DNA of 64,000 nucleotides from Frateuria hangzhouensis (GTDB lineage: Bacteria > Pseudomonadota > Gammaproteobacteria > Xanthomonadales > Rhodanobacteraceae), in the NCBI RefSeq assembly GCF_026410505.1, contig NZ_JAPMIU010000007.1, positions 62,001 to 126,000 on the forward strand. Reading direction: 5' to 3'. Of the stretch, positions 19,634-28,780 are shown in pieces (within the stretch, counting starts at the first letter, position 1; the number at the start of each line of letters is the position of its first letter). The notes beneath the pieces were generated by a model. It was given only the letters and a program-made list of their open reading frames with translations. It was not told the DNA's origin and searched no databases. The translations under genes were made by a program, and so were the position numbers.

Positions 19634-21754
19634 TCAGAACGCCTGATGCCAGGTGAGCGACACGGTACGGCCGCGGCCGGCGAAGTAGGAGTCGTCGTCG
19701 CCCACCGTCTGCGAGACGTAGTTGATGTACTGCTTGTTGGCAAGGTTCTGCACACCCAGCGTCCAGTCGCCGGTGGCGCCGGCCTGCCACTTCACGTAGG
19801 CGTCGGCGGTGACGTAGCCGTCGAAGTGCGCGGTGCGCTCGCCCAGCGTGGCGAAGTCGCGGCTGGCCAGGCGCGAGATCTGCAGGTAACTCGACAGCAC
19901 ATCGTTCCAGCGCTGGGTCCAGGAAAGGTTGAGGCGGTTGGGCGCGATGTTGGCGCCGTCCAGGTCGGAATCGACCTGGCCGTCTTCGTTGCGATCGGAG
20001 CGGCCGTGGTTGACCGCATAGGAGGCGTCCAATCGCGTGCCGGCGCGCGGCGTCCAGCCGGCGCGCGCCTCCCAGCCGCTGATCTCGGTGCGCTGGCGGG
20101 CCACGTTGTAGACCTGGTTTGGCGCGTCGAACACCAGCAGCGCACCCAGCTTGGAGGTGGACGTCCAGTAGCTGACGCGGGCGTTGAAGGCGGCACCGGC
20201 GTATTCGGCGCCGACTTCGCGGTTGTCCGATACCACCGGCTGGAGGTCGAGGAACTCGCCCACGCGCTGGTTCGGCGCGCTGATGGCGCGCAGCACGCGA
20301 CCGACGTCGGGCAGGGTGTAGCCCTCGGCGTAACTGGCGAACAGGTTGAGCGCGTCGGTCAGGTACCAGACCGCGCCGATGTTCGGCAGCGTCTTTTCGA
20401 AGCTGCGCGAGCCGCCCTCCACGATCACGCCGCCATAGGAAGCGAGCGTGCGGAAGGTCGGCACTTCCAGCCGGCCGTGTTCCTGGCGCAGGCCGGCGTT
20501 GATCGACAGCGCCTGGACCGGCCAGTATTCGGCCTGCACGAACGGCGCCCAGCCGGTGTAGGTGCTCTCGGGCACCCAGTCGCGGCCGGTCTGTGCCAGC
20601 GACTGGTGGGTACGGTCGCGGTAGGCGTCGGCACCGGCCAGCACCGCCAGCGTGCCGTCGAGCAGCCCGCGACGTCCCCACGACAGCCGCGCGCCATCCT
20701 TCACCGATTCGTTCTGCGACTGGTCGAACACCAACGGGCCGTAGGCCGGGTCCTGGAAGGTGCCGAAGGTGCCGCCGCCGAACAGCTCGCGGTTGCGCTG
20801 GTGGTAGAGCTGCGCGCGCAGTTCGCCGCCGGCCAGCTGCGGGTCGCGGTAGTCCAGGCTGGTGGTGAGCACGCGGTTGCGCGGCGCCAGCCCTGGCTGC
20901 TTCTGGCGCACCGAGGTGGTCGGGATACCGGCGTCCATGTCGCCGGAGACGGCGGTGTAGTCGCCGTTCCCCTCCAGGTCGAAGCGGTTGGCGGTCAGCT
21001 GCAGGCGGCGCTCGCCGGCGAAGGTGTAGCCGAGCTTGGCGAAGCCGTCCCAGCTTTTCGAATCCATCAGGTCGCCCTGGGTGCCGTCCACGCCGATCAG
21101 GCGGCCGTGCGCGTCCGGATACATGCCGCGCTCGCGCCAGGAGGCACCGGCGACCATGTCGAACGCGCCCGAGCGCGCACCGATCAGCCAGGCCGCGCCA
21201 TAGCCCAGGCCGTCGGCGCCCTGCGTCGGCGCGCTGGCGTCCAGCGTCAGCTCCTGGCGCACGCCATCCTTCGTCGGCGCCTGCTTGGTGATGATGTTGA
21301 TGATGCCGCCGGCCGCACCCAGACCCTGCAGCGAGTTGGAACCCTCGACGATCTCGATCCGCTCGATCATCGCCGGGTCGATCGTGTAGCCGTCGCGCGA
21401 GCCGTTGCGCAGCGGACTGGACTGCGGCACGCCGTCGATCATGTACAGCGGGTTGCGCCCGCGCAGGGTTTGCCCCCGCACCGAAAGCTTTTGTGTGGAG
21501 GGCGCGAACGAGGGCACCAGTGCGCCGATCGCGTCGCCCAGGTCCGAGGTGATCGCCAGCTGGTTGGCCAGGTCCTGGCGGTCGATCACGGTAATCGTCA
21601 TCGGCAGGGCGCCCTGGCTGCGCGGCATGCGCAGGGTGCTCTCGGAGACATCGACCCGCTCGAGAGTGGTCGCCTGCGGCGCGTCGGCGGCGTGCAGCGG
21701 GGCCGCCAAGGCCAGGGTCAGGGCGAGCGCGAGCGGGCGTACGGACGACGACAT
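19634..21754 (-). CDS. TonB-dependent siderophore receptor
   Basis: A 706-residue outer-membrane beta-barrel transporter. Residues 1-22 are a signal peptide (PLALALTLALAAPLHA). The plug domain spans about 50-165 with LSVRGQTLRGRNPLYMIDGV and MIERIEIVEGSNSLQGLGAA-type segments; the barrel ends in WHQAF with the terminal aromatic residue needed for outer-membrane insertion. The ligand cannot be named; family resemblance is to ferric-siderophore receptors. A near-consensus Fur box 30-48 bp upstream of the start predicts repression by iron. The PepSY gene follows after two bases, forming an iron-uptake pair. Confidence 0.9.
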   Translation of the reverse strand: MSSSVRPLALALTLALAAPLHAADAPQATTLERVDVSESTLRMPRSQGALPMTITVIDRQDLANQLAITSDLGDAIGALVPSFAPSTQKLSVRGQTLRGRNPLYMIDGVPQSSPLRNGSRDGYTIDPAMIERIEIVEGSNSLQGLGAAGGIINIITKQAPTKDGVRQELTLDASAPTQGADGLGYGAAWLIGARSGAFDMVAGASWRERGMYPDAHGRLIGVDGTQGDLMDSKSWDGFAKLGYTFAGERRLQLTANRFDLEGNGDYTAVSGDMDAGIPTTSVRQKQPGLAPRNRVLTTSLDYRDPQLAGGELRAQLYHQRNRELFGGGTFGTFQDPAYGPLVFDQSQNESVKDGARLSWGRRGLLDGTLAVLAGADAYRDRTHQSLAQTGRDWVPESTYTGWAPFVQAEYWPVQALSINAGLRQEHGRLEVPTFRTLASYGGVIVEGGSRSFEKTLPNIGAVWYLTDALNLFASYAEGYTLPDVGRVLRAISAPNQRVGEFLDLQPVVSDNREVGAEYAGAAFNARVSYWTSTSKLGALLVFDAPNQVYNVARQRTEISGWEARAGWTPRAGTRLDASYAVNHGRSDRNEDGQVDSDLDGANIAPNRLNLSWTQRWNDVLSSYLQISRLASRDFATLGERTAHFDGYVTADAYVKWQAGATGDWTLGVQNLANKQYINYVSQTVGDDDSYFAGRGRTVSLTWHQAF

Positions 21755-21783
21755 GACAACCTCCGGTGGGGAAGGCTGCGCAT

Positions 21784-21802
21784 GCTAATGAAAATGATTA
21801 TC
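21784..21802 (-). promoter_or_regulatory. Fur box
   Basis: The 19-base site GCTAATGAAAATGATTATC matches the Fur consensus GATAATGATAATCATTATC at 16 positions (either strand, the site being palindromic). It is 30 bp upstream of the TonB receptor start, where Fur would block transcription when iron is plentiful. Confidence 0.85.
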
Positions 21803-21887
21803 AACAACAAGCAAGCAGTTGTGACGCGCCCTGCGCCTGCCAGAAGAGCATCGCCCGCAAGCGGGCACCTGCAAGGGGCAGGGGCGC

Positions 21888-23156
21888 TCAGATCCCGGCC
21901 TGATGTCCGAGGTTCGCCCGCGCCACGTTCTCCGGGATGTGTTTGTGGCGAAACAGGATCACGAACAGTACCGCCACCACCAGCGCATAGCCGGCGAAGC
22001 TCAGCCAGATGCCGTGCCACTGCAGCGCGCCGTCCGCCGCGGTGAAGAAGCGCTCGATCACCAGCCCGCTGATCGAGCTGCCCAGCACCGCGCCCACGCC
22101 GTTGGTCATCAGCATGAACAGGCCCTGCGCGCTGGCGCGGATCTTCGGGTCCGCCTGGCCCTCGACGAACAGTGAGCCGGAGATGTTGAAGAAGTCGAAC
22201 GCCATGCCGTAGACGATGTTCGACAGGATGATCATCCACAGCAGCTCGGCCGGATTGCCGTAGGCGAACAGGCCGAAGCGCAGCACCCACGCGACCATGC
22301 TGATCAGCATCACCTTCTTGATGCCGAAGCGCTTGAGGAAGAACGGGATGGCCAGGATGAACAGCGTTTCGGACATCTGCGAGATCGACAGCACGATGTT
22401 CGGGTAGCGCACCGTGATCAGGCCCTTGTACGCATCGACCTTGCCGAAGTCGTGCAGGAAGGTGTCGCCGTAGGCGTTGGTCAGCTGCAGCGCTGCGCCC
22501 AGCGCCATCGCGAACAGGAAGAACACCGCCATCTTGTAGTTCTTGAACAGCGCGAACGAGCGCAGGCCGAGCACGTCGATCATCGAGGTGTGGCGGGTGT
22601 CGCGCGGCGGGCAGGCCGGCAGCGAGAACGAGTACAGGCCCAGCAGCACCGCGGCGATGCCGGCGATGTGGAATTGCTCGGGCGAGGTTTCGATGTGCAG
22701 CAGGCTGATCGCCCACATCGCCACGATGAAACCGACCGTGCCCCACACGCGGATCGGCGGGTACACCTTGACGATGTCCACGCCCTCGGTCTTGAGCGCG
22801 TTGTAGGCCACCGTGATCGAGAGCGCGATGGTCGGCATGTAGAAACACATGTTGACCAGCATCACCCAGAACAGCGTGGCGGGGTCGTCGATCGTCGGCA
22901 CGATGAACAGCATCACTGCACCGCCCAGGTGCAACACGCCGTACAGGCGCTCGGCGTTGATCCACTTGTCGGCGATGATGCCGGTGATCGCCGGCATGAA
23001 CAGCGAGGCGATGCCCATGGTGGAGAAGATCGCGCCGAACTCGGCGCCACCCCATTGGCGGGTCTGGAACCAGTAGGCGCCGATGGTGGTGAGCCATGAA
23101 CCCCACACGAAGAACTGCAGGAAGTTCATCACGATCAGGCGCAGCTTGATGTTCAT
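21888..23156 (-). CDS. MFS transporter, nucleoside:H+ symporter (NupG/XapB) type
   Basis: A 422-residue inner-membrane protein with about twelve hydrophobic helices. The N terminus (MNIKLRLIVMNFLQFFVWGS, then WLTTIGAYWF) and the internal VRVWGTVGFIVAMW and NISGSLFVEGQ regions resemble the nucleoside:H+ symporter family. The exact substrate (nucleosides or another small polar molecule) is unproven. I took the ATG at 23156 because upstream in-frame residues lack family character. The gene is divergent from rhtC; the 205-bp space between them must hold both promoters. Downstream, 85 bp including a short GC-rich palindrome-like stretch separate it from the receptor's Fur region. Confidence 0.82.
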   Translation of the reverse strand: MNIKLRLIVMNFLQFFVWGSWLTTIGAYWFQTRQWGGAEFGAIFSTMGIASLFMPAITGIIADKWINAERLYGVLHLGGAVMLFIVPTIDDPATLFWVMLVNMCFYMPTIALSITVAYNALKTEGVDIVKVYPPIRVWGTVGFIVAMWAISLLHIETSPEQFHIAGIAAVLLGLYSFSLPACPPRDTRHTSMIDVLGLRSFALFKNYKMAVFFLFAMALGAALQLTNAYGDTFLHDFGKVDAYKGLITVRYPNIVLSISQMSETLFILAIPFFLKRFGIKKVMLISMVAWVLRFGLFAYGNPAELLWMIILSNIVYGMAFDFFNISGSLFVEGQADPKIRASAQGLFMLMTNGVGAVLGSSISGLVIERFFTAADGALQWHGIWLSFAGYALVVAVLFVILFRHKHIPENVARANLGHQAGI

Positions 23157-23361
23157 GGTGCAAAGTCCCGCATGTGCTTTTCCCCTGCAAAAGCCGCGGG
23201 ACGAACCCCTGGCCGCAAAGTCCGGCAGGTTAGAGAAACGGCTGCGACCGGGCAAGGCGCGGCGCAGCGCGGCGGACGCCGTGGGCGCGCCATGTCCCGG
23301 CGTGTCCCGGATCGCCGGACCGCCTAAACTTCCACGCCTGCTCTGCCGATGGGCCTGCGCC

Positions 23362-23985
23362 GTGAACCTGTTTCTCACCATCGCCATCGTCCACCTGGTT
23401 GCGCTGCTAAGCCCCGGCCCGGACTTCTTCTTCGTCTCGCAGACCGCGGTCAGCCGCTCGCGCAAGCAGGCGCTTTTCGGCGTGCTGGGCATCACCCTGG
23501 GCATCACGCTGTGGTCGGCGCTGGCACTGCTCGGCCTGCAACTGGTGCTGTACCGGCTGGCCTGGCTGCAGCAGCTGATCGCGATCGCCGGTGGCCTGTA
23601 TCTGGCGTGGATGGGGCTGCGCATGTTGCGCGGCGCGCTCGCGCATGCGCCGACGCCACACGGCGGAGCCAGAGCCGCGCCCGGTGGCGATCTGGCGACG
23701 CTGCGCGCAGGCCTGCTGACCAACCTGGCCAATCCCAAGGTGGTGGTCTACTTCGGCAGCGTGTTCTCGGCGTTCCTGGGCGACCGCGTGGATGCGGCCA
23801 CGCGCTGGGGCCTGTGGGCGCTGATCGTGGTCGAAACCTTCGCCTGGTTCGCGCTGGTGGCGGCGTTCTTCGCGCTGCCGGCGATGCGCCGCGGCTACCT
23901 GCGGCTGACGCGCTGGATCGATGGCCTTGCCGGCGCGGTGTTCATCGCCTTCGGCCTGCACCTCATCCTCGCCCGCCGCGGCTGA
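23362..23985 (+). CDS. rhtC: RhtC-like amino-acid exporter (LysE family)
   Basis: A 207-residue LysE/RhtB-family inner-membrane exporter. Similarity to E. coli RhtC (threonine efflux) is strong over its whole length: VHLVALLSPGPDFFFVSQTA, VSRSRKQALFGVLGITLG, LLTNLANPKVVVYFGSVFS and RRGYLRLTRWIDGLAGAVF. Six hydrophobic segments are visible. The start is GTG 23362, directly giving VNLFLTIAIVHLV; longer upstream frames have no family match. Substrate by analogy: threonine, possibly homoserine. Its last 23 bases overlap the 3' end of the convergent glycosylase-like gene. Confidence 0.88.
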   Translation: MNLFLTIAIVHLVALLSPGPDFFFVSQTAVSRSRKQALFGVLGITLGITLWSALALLGLQLVLYRLAWLQQLIAIAGGLYLAWMGLRMLRGALAHAPTPHGGARAAPGGDLATLRAGLLTNLANPKVVVYFGSVFSAFLGDRVDAATRWGLWALIVVETFAWFALVAAFFALPAMRRGYLRLTRWIDGLAGAVFIAFGLHLILARRG

Positions 23986-24574
23986 TCCCGAGGGCAAGAC
24001 TGACGCGTTCGCGCAGCACCGGCAGCAGCTCCTCGGCGAACCAGGGATTGCGCCGGGTCCACAACTGGTTGCGCGGGCTCGGGTGCGGCAGCGGCAGCAC
24101 GCCGCGGGCCAGGTGCGTGCGCCAGTCGCGTACCGTGTCGGTGAGGTTGCTGCCGGCCTGCGCGCCGAGCAGGCCGACCTGCGCGTAGCGGCCGATCGCC
24201 AGGGTCAGGTCCACCTTCTTCAACAGCGGCAGCAGGCGCGGATGCCAGGCCGGCGCGCATTCGCGCCGCGGCGGCAGGTCGGCGCCACGTGCGCTGCCGG
24301 GGAAGCAGAAGCCCATCGGTACGATCGCGATGCGCCGCGCGTCGTAAAAGGCCGCCTTGTCGACGCCCAGCCACTCGCGCAGACGCTCGCCGCTGAGGTC
24401 ATCGAATGGCACGCCGCTCAGGTGCACCTTGCGTCCGGGCGCCTGGCTGACGATCAGCAGCTTCGATGAAGCCGAGGCCTGCAGCACCGGACGCACGCCG
24501 TGCGGCAGGTGAGCGGCGCAGAGCTGGCAGGCGCGGATCTCGGCGAGCAGGCGGTCGAGCTTGGAAAGCGGCAT
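23963..24574 (-). CDS. Uracil-DNA glycosylase superfamily protein with Fe-S type cysteines
   Basis: A 203-residue protein of the uracil-DNA glycosylase fold, expected to act in base-excision repair. Motif A reads SQAPGRKVHLSGVPFDD (43-59) and motif B is LPHPSPRNQLW. Four cysteines at 16, 19, 90 and 106 have the C-x2-C...C-x15-C spacing of the [4Fe-4S] cluster in family 4/5 glycosylases. The motif A start (SQAPG rather than GEAPG) and HPSPRN (rather than HPSA) place it outside the characterised families, so base specificity is open. ATG 24574 was preferred over TTG 24589. Its 3' end overlaps that of rhtC. Confidence 0.8.
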   Translation of the reverse strand: MPLSKLDRLLAEIRACQLCAAHLPHGVRPVLQASASSKLLIVSQAPGRKVHLSGVPFDDLSGERLREWLGVDKAAFYDARRIAIVPMGFCFPGSARGADLPPRRECAPAWHPRLLPLLKKVDLTLAIGRYAQVGLLGAQAGSNLTDTVRDWRTHLARGVLPLPHPSPRNQLWTRRNPWFAEELLPVLRERVSLALGISRGGRG

Positions 24575-24697
24575 GGGACGGGGCGGCAAGAAACGAGAGG
24601 TATGGTAACCGCTTGGCCCGTGTCCTCCCTGACCTTGTTCAAGGCGGCAGCCCCTGTATTGAACCTCGAAAGACTCCGTAAGCTTCCGGCGACCACT

Positions 24698-24773
24698 GTA
24701 GGAGCCAACTTGTGGGCGATGCCTGTGGCGGAGCGATCAGGCGCAAGAGCATCGCCCGCAAGTGGGTTCCTAC
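24698..24773. repeat. REP-A element within a longer repeated unit
   Basis: The left arm GTAGGAGCCAACTTGTGGGC and the right arm GCCCGCAAGTGGGTTCCTAC are inverted with a few changes. The similarity to the copy at 51973 continues about 37 bp to the left (from 24661) and through the loop, so both come from one longer unit. The 311-bp spacer 24575-24885 holds only this, the next repeat and no gene. Confidence 0.85.
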
Positions 24774-24810
24774 AAAGCATCGCGCGTAAGAAGCTATTCG
24801 AGGAATCTCT

Positions 24811-24867
24811 GCAGGAGCGCCCTCGGGCGCGACCGTGGGCATCCGGGTCGCGCCCGAGGTGCCCCTA
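24811..24867. repeat. REP-A related element, GGGCGCGACC variant
   Basis: The left arm GCAGGAGCGCCCTCGGGCGC and the right arm GCGCCCGAGGTGCCCCTAC are inverted; the inner GGCGCGACC pairs with GGTCGCGCC. It ends 19 bp from the stop of the flavoprotein gene. Confidence 0.8.
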
Positions 24868-24885
24868 CATGGTGGGTGGCACGGC

Positions 24886-26253
24886 TCAGGGCAGTACCTT
24901 GCCGGGGTTGAGGATCCCGTCGGGGTCGAACGCCCGCTTGATGCCGCGCATCAGGTCCAGCGTGGCCGGCTCCAGCGCCAGGGGCATGAACGGTCGCTTG
25001 GTCAGGCCGATGCCGTGTTCGCCCGACAGCGTGCCGCCCAGCGCGATCACCCGCTCGAATACCTCCGCCAGGCAGGCGCCCGCGCGCTCCCGTTCGCCGG
25101 CATCGCGTGGCAGCAGGTTGACGTGCAGATTGCCGTTGCCGGCGTGGCCGAAGGTGACGATCGGCAGCGCATACCGTTCGGAGAGCCCACGCACGGCTTC
25201 GACCAGCGCGGGCACCTGGCTGACCGGCACCACCACGTCTTCGTTGATCTTGTCGGTGGAGATCGCCCGTTGCGCCGGCGACAGCGCCTTGCGCGCGGCC
25301 CACAACGCCTGCGCCTCGGCGGGGTCCGCCGCGGCGCGCAGCTCCAGCAGGCCCGCGCCGCTCGCCGCGCGCGACACCGCCTCCACCGCCATGGCCAGCG
25401 TCGCCTCGTCGCCGTCGACCTCGATCATCAGCATCGCGCCGGCCAGCGGCACGACTTCGCCGGCATGGTCGCGGGCCAGTTGCAGGGCGACCGCATCCAT
25501 GAACTCCAGCGCGCAGGGCGTGACCGGCTGCGCCATGATCCGCGCCACCGCCTGCGCGGCGGCGCCGACGTCGGCGTAGGTGGCGCGCAGCGTGCGGATG
25601 CCGCCAGGCATGGGAGTGAGTTTGAGCGTGGCCTCGGTGACCAGCGCGAGCGTGCCTTCGGAGCCGATCAGCAGGCGGGTCAGGTCGTAGCCGGTGGCCT
25701 GCTTGGTGGTCTGGCCACCGCAACGGAAACCCTCGCCGGTGCCGGCTACCGCGCGCAGGCCGAAGGTGTTCTCGCGCGGGCTGCCGTACTTGACCGTGCG
25801 TGGGCCGGCGGCGTTGCAGGCAAGGTTGCCGCCGACGCTGCACCAGGCGGCCGAGCCGGGATCGGGCGGCCAGAAGAAGCCGTGCTCGGCGAGCGCCGCC
25901 TGCAGGTCGCCGTTGAGCACGCCCGGTTCGACCACTGCCACGCGGTTGGCGGGGTCGATGCGCAGGATCCGGTCCATCCGCTCGAAACTGGCCACCACGC
26001 CGCCGTTCACCGGCACGGCCGCGCCGGTGGTGTTGGTGCCGCGCCCGCGCGCCACCAGTGGTACGCGGTGTTCGCGGCAGGCGCGCACCAGCGCTTCGAC
26101 CTGCGCATGCCCGGTGGGGAACACCACCGCGTCGGGCAATACATTGAGACGGGAATCGTCGTAGGCATAAGCGAGGCGTTCGGCGGCGCCGGTTTGCAGG
26201 GCGTCGCCGAAAATGGCGTGCAGCGCATCGAGCAGGGAATCAGGTAATGACAT
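24886..26253 (-). CDS. FAD-linked oxidase/dehydrogenase, GlcD / D-lactate dehydrogenase type
   Basis: A 455-residue flavoprotein. The N-terminal FAD-binding domain (about 35-215) contains VVFPTGHAQVEALVRACREH, VARGRGTNTTGAAVP (the pyrophosphate loop) and PPDPGSAAWCSVGGNLACNA; the C-terminal oxidase domain includes VPVSQVPALVE, VTFGHAGNGNLHVN (substrate and flavin contacts) and LGGTLSGEHGIGLTKRPFM. This is the GlcD/Dld family, which oxidises 2-hydroxy acids such as glycolate or D-lactate and passes electrons to quinone or cytochrome. No glcE or glcF partner lies alongside, favouring a single-subunit D-2-hydroxyacid dehydrogenase. It is followed by two REP-A elements; 127 bp separate its start from the end of yraN. 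Confidence 0.88.
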   Translation of the reverse strand: MSLPDSLLDALHAIFGDALQTGAAERLAYAYDDSRLNVLPDAVVFPTGHAQVEALVRACREHRVPLVARGRGTNTTGAAVPVNGGVVASFERMDRILRIDPANRVAVVEPGVLNGDLQAALAEHGFFWPPDPGSAAWCSVGGNLACNAAGPRTVKYGSPRENTFGLRAVAGTGEGFRCGGQTTKQATGYDLTRLLIGSEGTLALVTEATLKLTPMPGGIRTLRATYADVGAAAQAVARIMAQPVTPCALEFMDAVALQLARDHAGEVVPLAGAMLMIEVDGDEATLAMAVEAVSRAASGAGLLELRAAADPAEAQALWAARKALSPAQRAISTDKINEDVVVPVSQVPALVEAVRGLSERYALPIVTFGHAGNGNLHVNLLPRDAGERERAGACLAEVFERVIALGGTLSGEHGIGLTKRPFMPLALEPATLDLMRGIKRAFDPDGILNPGKVLP

Positions 26254-26380
26254 GGCTTTTCAGGCCCCTTCTGCCCGGGCGGGGGGGAGGGCGTCCGGGT
26301 CAATGGGATGACAGTAGCGCAACCTCGAGGTGCGAGCCCCGCTCCCCACTCCGGAGAGCGCCTCTCACGGGGAAAACAGT

Positions 26381-26737
26381 TCACTCGGCTTCGAACGCAC
26401 CCTTCAGCCAGTGCATCCGCGCCACGCCCGCCGGCCCGTCGTAGCTGACCACGTCGAAGCGGCAAGGGCGCTGGGCATGCTGCGCATGCGCGGCCAGCCA
26501 TAGTTGGGCGGTGCGGATCAGCTTTTCCTGCTTGCTCCGCGTCACCGAGGCGGCCGCGTCGCCGTGGCCGGCGCGCACCCGGTAGCGCACCTCGACGAAC
26601 ACCACCGTGTCGCCATCGCGCATGATCAGGTCCAGCTCGCCATGGCGCGTGTTGTAGTTGCGCGCCAGGGCCTTGAGGCCGGCGCGTTCGAGCTCGCGGC
26701 AGGCGCGTTGCTCGAACGCTTCGCCGGTGGCGCGCAT
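26381..26737 (-). CDS. yraN: UPF0102 family nuclease-fold protein YraN
   Basis: A 118-residue protein of the YraN family, which has a restriction-endonuclease-like core: GELDLIMRDGDTVVFVEVRYR carries the spaced E, D and ExR residues. Its function is not settled. The start ATG shares one base with the stop of lpoA (TGATG), so it is translated from the lpoA message; this order (rsmI divergent from lpoA-yraN) is common in gammaproteobacteria. Longer upstream frames overlap lpoA and are not supported. Confidence 0.9.
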   Translation of the reverse strand: MRATGEAFEQRACRELERAGLKALARNYNTRHGELDLIMRDGDTVVFVEVRYRVRAGHGDAAASVTRSKQEKLIRTAQLWLAAHAQHAQRPCRFDVVSYDGPAGVARMHWLKGAFEAE

Positions 26738-28695
26738 CAGTATTCCGCGGGCGGCAGGCCGGTCGAGGTGGCCGGCGGCACACCGGTGGACGTGGCGGGC
26801 ATCGGCGTGCTGCCACCCTCGCTCGCCGGTGGCGCCGAGGACGGCACGTCGTCCAGTTGCAGACTGCCGGTCAGCGGCCGCGCCAGGCCGTTCTGGAAGC
26901 GCGCCCACACCAGCACGCGGCGCACGCGGCCGAACTGGTCGGCGGCAAGCTGGCCGCTGGCGCCGGGCAGGTAGCTGCCGGGGTGGTCACGCAGCCAGTC
27001 CAGATAGGGCACCAGGTTCCAGGCGTCCATGCCGAAGGCGAACAGCCGCGCCGAGGTGCCGCGCGCGGAGGGTAGCCTCGAGGCGATCGCGTCGTGGCCG
27101 GGCAGGCCCGGTTGGGCGTCGAACAGCCACGGCGCGTCGCAGAATTCGACGCCGTCGAGATCGCGATTGGCGGCCGCGTCGTCGACGCCGGCATAGATAT
27201 GCGAGGTTGCGAACACCGGCAGGCCGATCTGTGCCACGTGCAACTGCGGCAACAGCAGTCGCGCCTGCTCAGGACGCATGCTGATGAAGATGCCGGTGCC
27301 ACCGGTGGCCAGCGGTTCCGGAGTGGCCGCGACGCTGCCGGCCGACGCAGGGACCGAGGCGGCCGGGGCCGGTTCCGTGCCTGCCAGCGGCGTGGCCGAA
27401 GTCGGCATGTCCAGACCGGCGATGGCATCGGCATAGTCGACCTTGCCGGGCGGCAACGTGGCGACGCCGGCGATGTGCCCGCCGCGCGCCTCGAACTCGG
27501 CCTTGAAGGCGCCGGCGGCGCGCTGGGCGAAGTCGTCGTCGGAGGTGACCACGTACGCGCCGTGCAGGCCCCGCTCGACCATGTGGTCGGCCGCCTGCGC
27601 GCCTTCGGTTTCCGGCAGCAGGCCGAACTCGGTGGCGCCGGCGGCAGGCAGGCTCTTGTCGTCGGGGTGGTTGAGCGCGAGCGTCGGTACCGGCAGTTGC
27701 GGCTGGGCGAATACGGCGGCCACCTCGACGCGGGTGAGCGGGCCAACGATCAGCTGGGCGCCGTCGCCGGCGGCCTGCTGGTAGGCCTTGAGCGCGGTCT
27801 CGGCGGTGCCGCCGCTGTCGTACACGCGCACGTTGGCGCGTGGTGCGTTGTTGCGGGCGGCATCGGCGTAGGCGGCGAAGAAGCCCTGGCGGATGGCGCC
27901 GCTGGCGCCGGCGAAGTTGCCGCCCAGCGGCAACAGCAGCGCCACGTTCGCGGGCATCCGGTAGCCCTCGCGCACGTTCGCGTCGGCGCCGGGCAGCATG
28001 GTGCCCACCGGCTGGTCCAGGTCCGGCTGCGGCTGCGCCACCGGCACGCCGAGCTGGGTCAGCGCCTCGTTGATCCACGGCAGCATGCGGTCGCCGGACT
28101 GCATCGCGGCGCCGCGGCGCTTGAGCGGCTCGATGCCCAGGCGGCCCAGCAGATCGAGGATCTGTTTGCGGTTCTGCGTGTGGTCCAGGCCCTGCAGTTG
28201 CGGATCCATCTGCACGCGCGTGCGCGCCGCGCCCCACAGGTCGCCGCCGGCCTCCATGGCGCGCGCGCGCAATTCCAGCAGGCGCAGTTCCAGCACCGGC
28301 GGCACCGGCGCCGGCTGGGTGGTCAACTGCAGCGCGGTGTGGGCGTCGTGGTGAGCCAGCGCCAGTTCGGCGCGCAGCAGGTCGTAGCGGGCGCCATCCT
28401 CGGCGTCCAGGCGCGGGCGGCGCACCTGGTCGAGCAGCGGCGCAGCCTGCTCGATGGCGCCTTCCTCGCGGTACACCTCGGCGGCGAGCACGCGGTAGTG
28501 GTCGCTGTCGCCGGTCTGCCGGCCGAGCTCGAGATAGGCCTGAATCGCCTGGTCGAACTGGCCCTGGCTGGCGAGTTGTTCGGCATGCTGCGCTGCAGCC
28601 AGTTCCTGCGGCGAACGGGTCACCTTGGTCGGCACGCAAGCGCTGATGGCCAGAGCGATCAGCAGGCCAAGGCCGGCGGCGCGAAGCAGTCGCAT
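26737..28695 (-). CDS. lpoA: Outer-membrane lipoprotein activator of penicillin-binding protein 1A
   Basis: LpoA reaches from the outer membrane through peptidoglycan to stimulate PBP1A. The 652-residue protein begins with a lipoprotein signal (MRLLRAAGLGLLIALAISAC), cysteine 20 being the lipidated residue. The N-terminal half is helical and TPR-like (ELAAAQHAEQLASQGQFDQ); the C-terminal half (from about 240, NVALLLPLGGNFAGASGAIR) is a periplasmic-binding-protein fold. Length is close to E. coli LpoA (678). A proline/alanine/threonine-rich tail precedes the stop. I chose ATG 28695 with AAGGGA upstream rather than ATG 28722, which has no ribosome site. It is divergent from rsmI. Confidence 0.9.
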   Translation of the reverse strand: MRLLRAAGLGLLIALAISACVPTKVTRSPQELAAAQHAEQLASQGQFDQAIQAYLELGRQTGDSDHYRVLAAEVYREEGAIEQAAPLLDQVRRPRLDAEDGARYDLLRAELALAHHDAHTALQLTTQPAPVPPVLELRLLELRARAMEAGGDLWGAARTRVQMDPQLQGLDHTQNRKQILDLLGRLGIEPLKRRGAAMQSGDRMLPWINEALTQLGVPVAQPQPDLDQPVGTMLPGADANVREGYRMPANVALLLPLGGNFAGASGAIRQGFFAAYADAARNNAPRANVRVYDSGGTAETALKAYQQAAGDGAQLIVGPLTRVEVAAVFAQPQLPVPTLALNHPDDKSLPAAGATEFGLLPETEGAQAADHMVERGLHGAYVVTSDDDFAQRAAGAFKAEFEARGGHIAGVATLPPGKVDYADAIAGLDMPTSATPLAGTEPAPAASVPASAGSVAATPEPLATGGTGIFISMRPEQARLLLPQLHVAQIGLPVFATSHIYAGVDDAAANRDLDGVEFCDAPWLFDAQPGLPGHDAIASRLPSARGTSARLFAFGMDAWNLVPYLDWLRDHPGSYLPGASGQLAADQFGRVRRVLVWARFQNGLARPLTGSLQLDDVPSSAPPASEGGSTPMPATSTGVPPATSTGLPPAEY

Positions 28696-28780
28696 GGAGA
28701 GTCCCTTGGTCGTCGTCGACATGGTGAGCGATCATAGCCGATCGTGCTGCGAGCCCTTTGCGCGCTGCTTGGAGTTCCAG

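Noticed and set aside
19466-22045. 859-codon plus-strand frame opposite the TonB receptor
   Set aside because: Shadow frame; the receptor on the minus strand has signal peptide, plug, barrel and Fur box.
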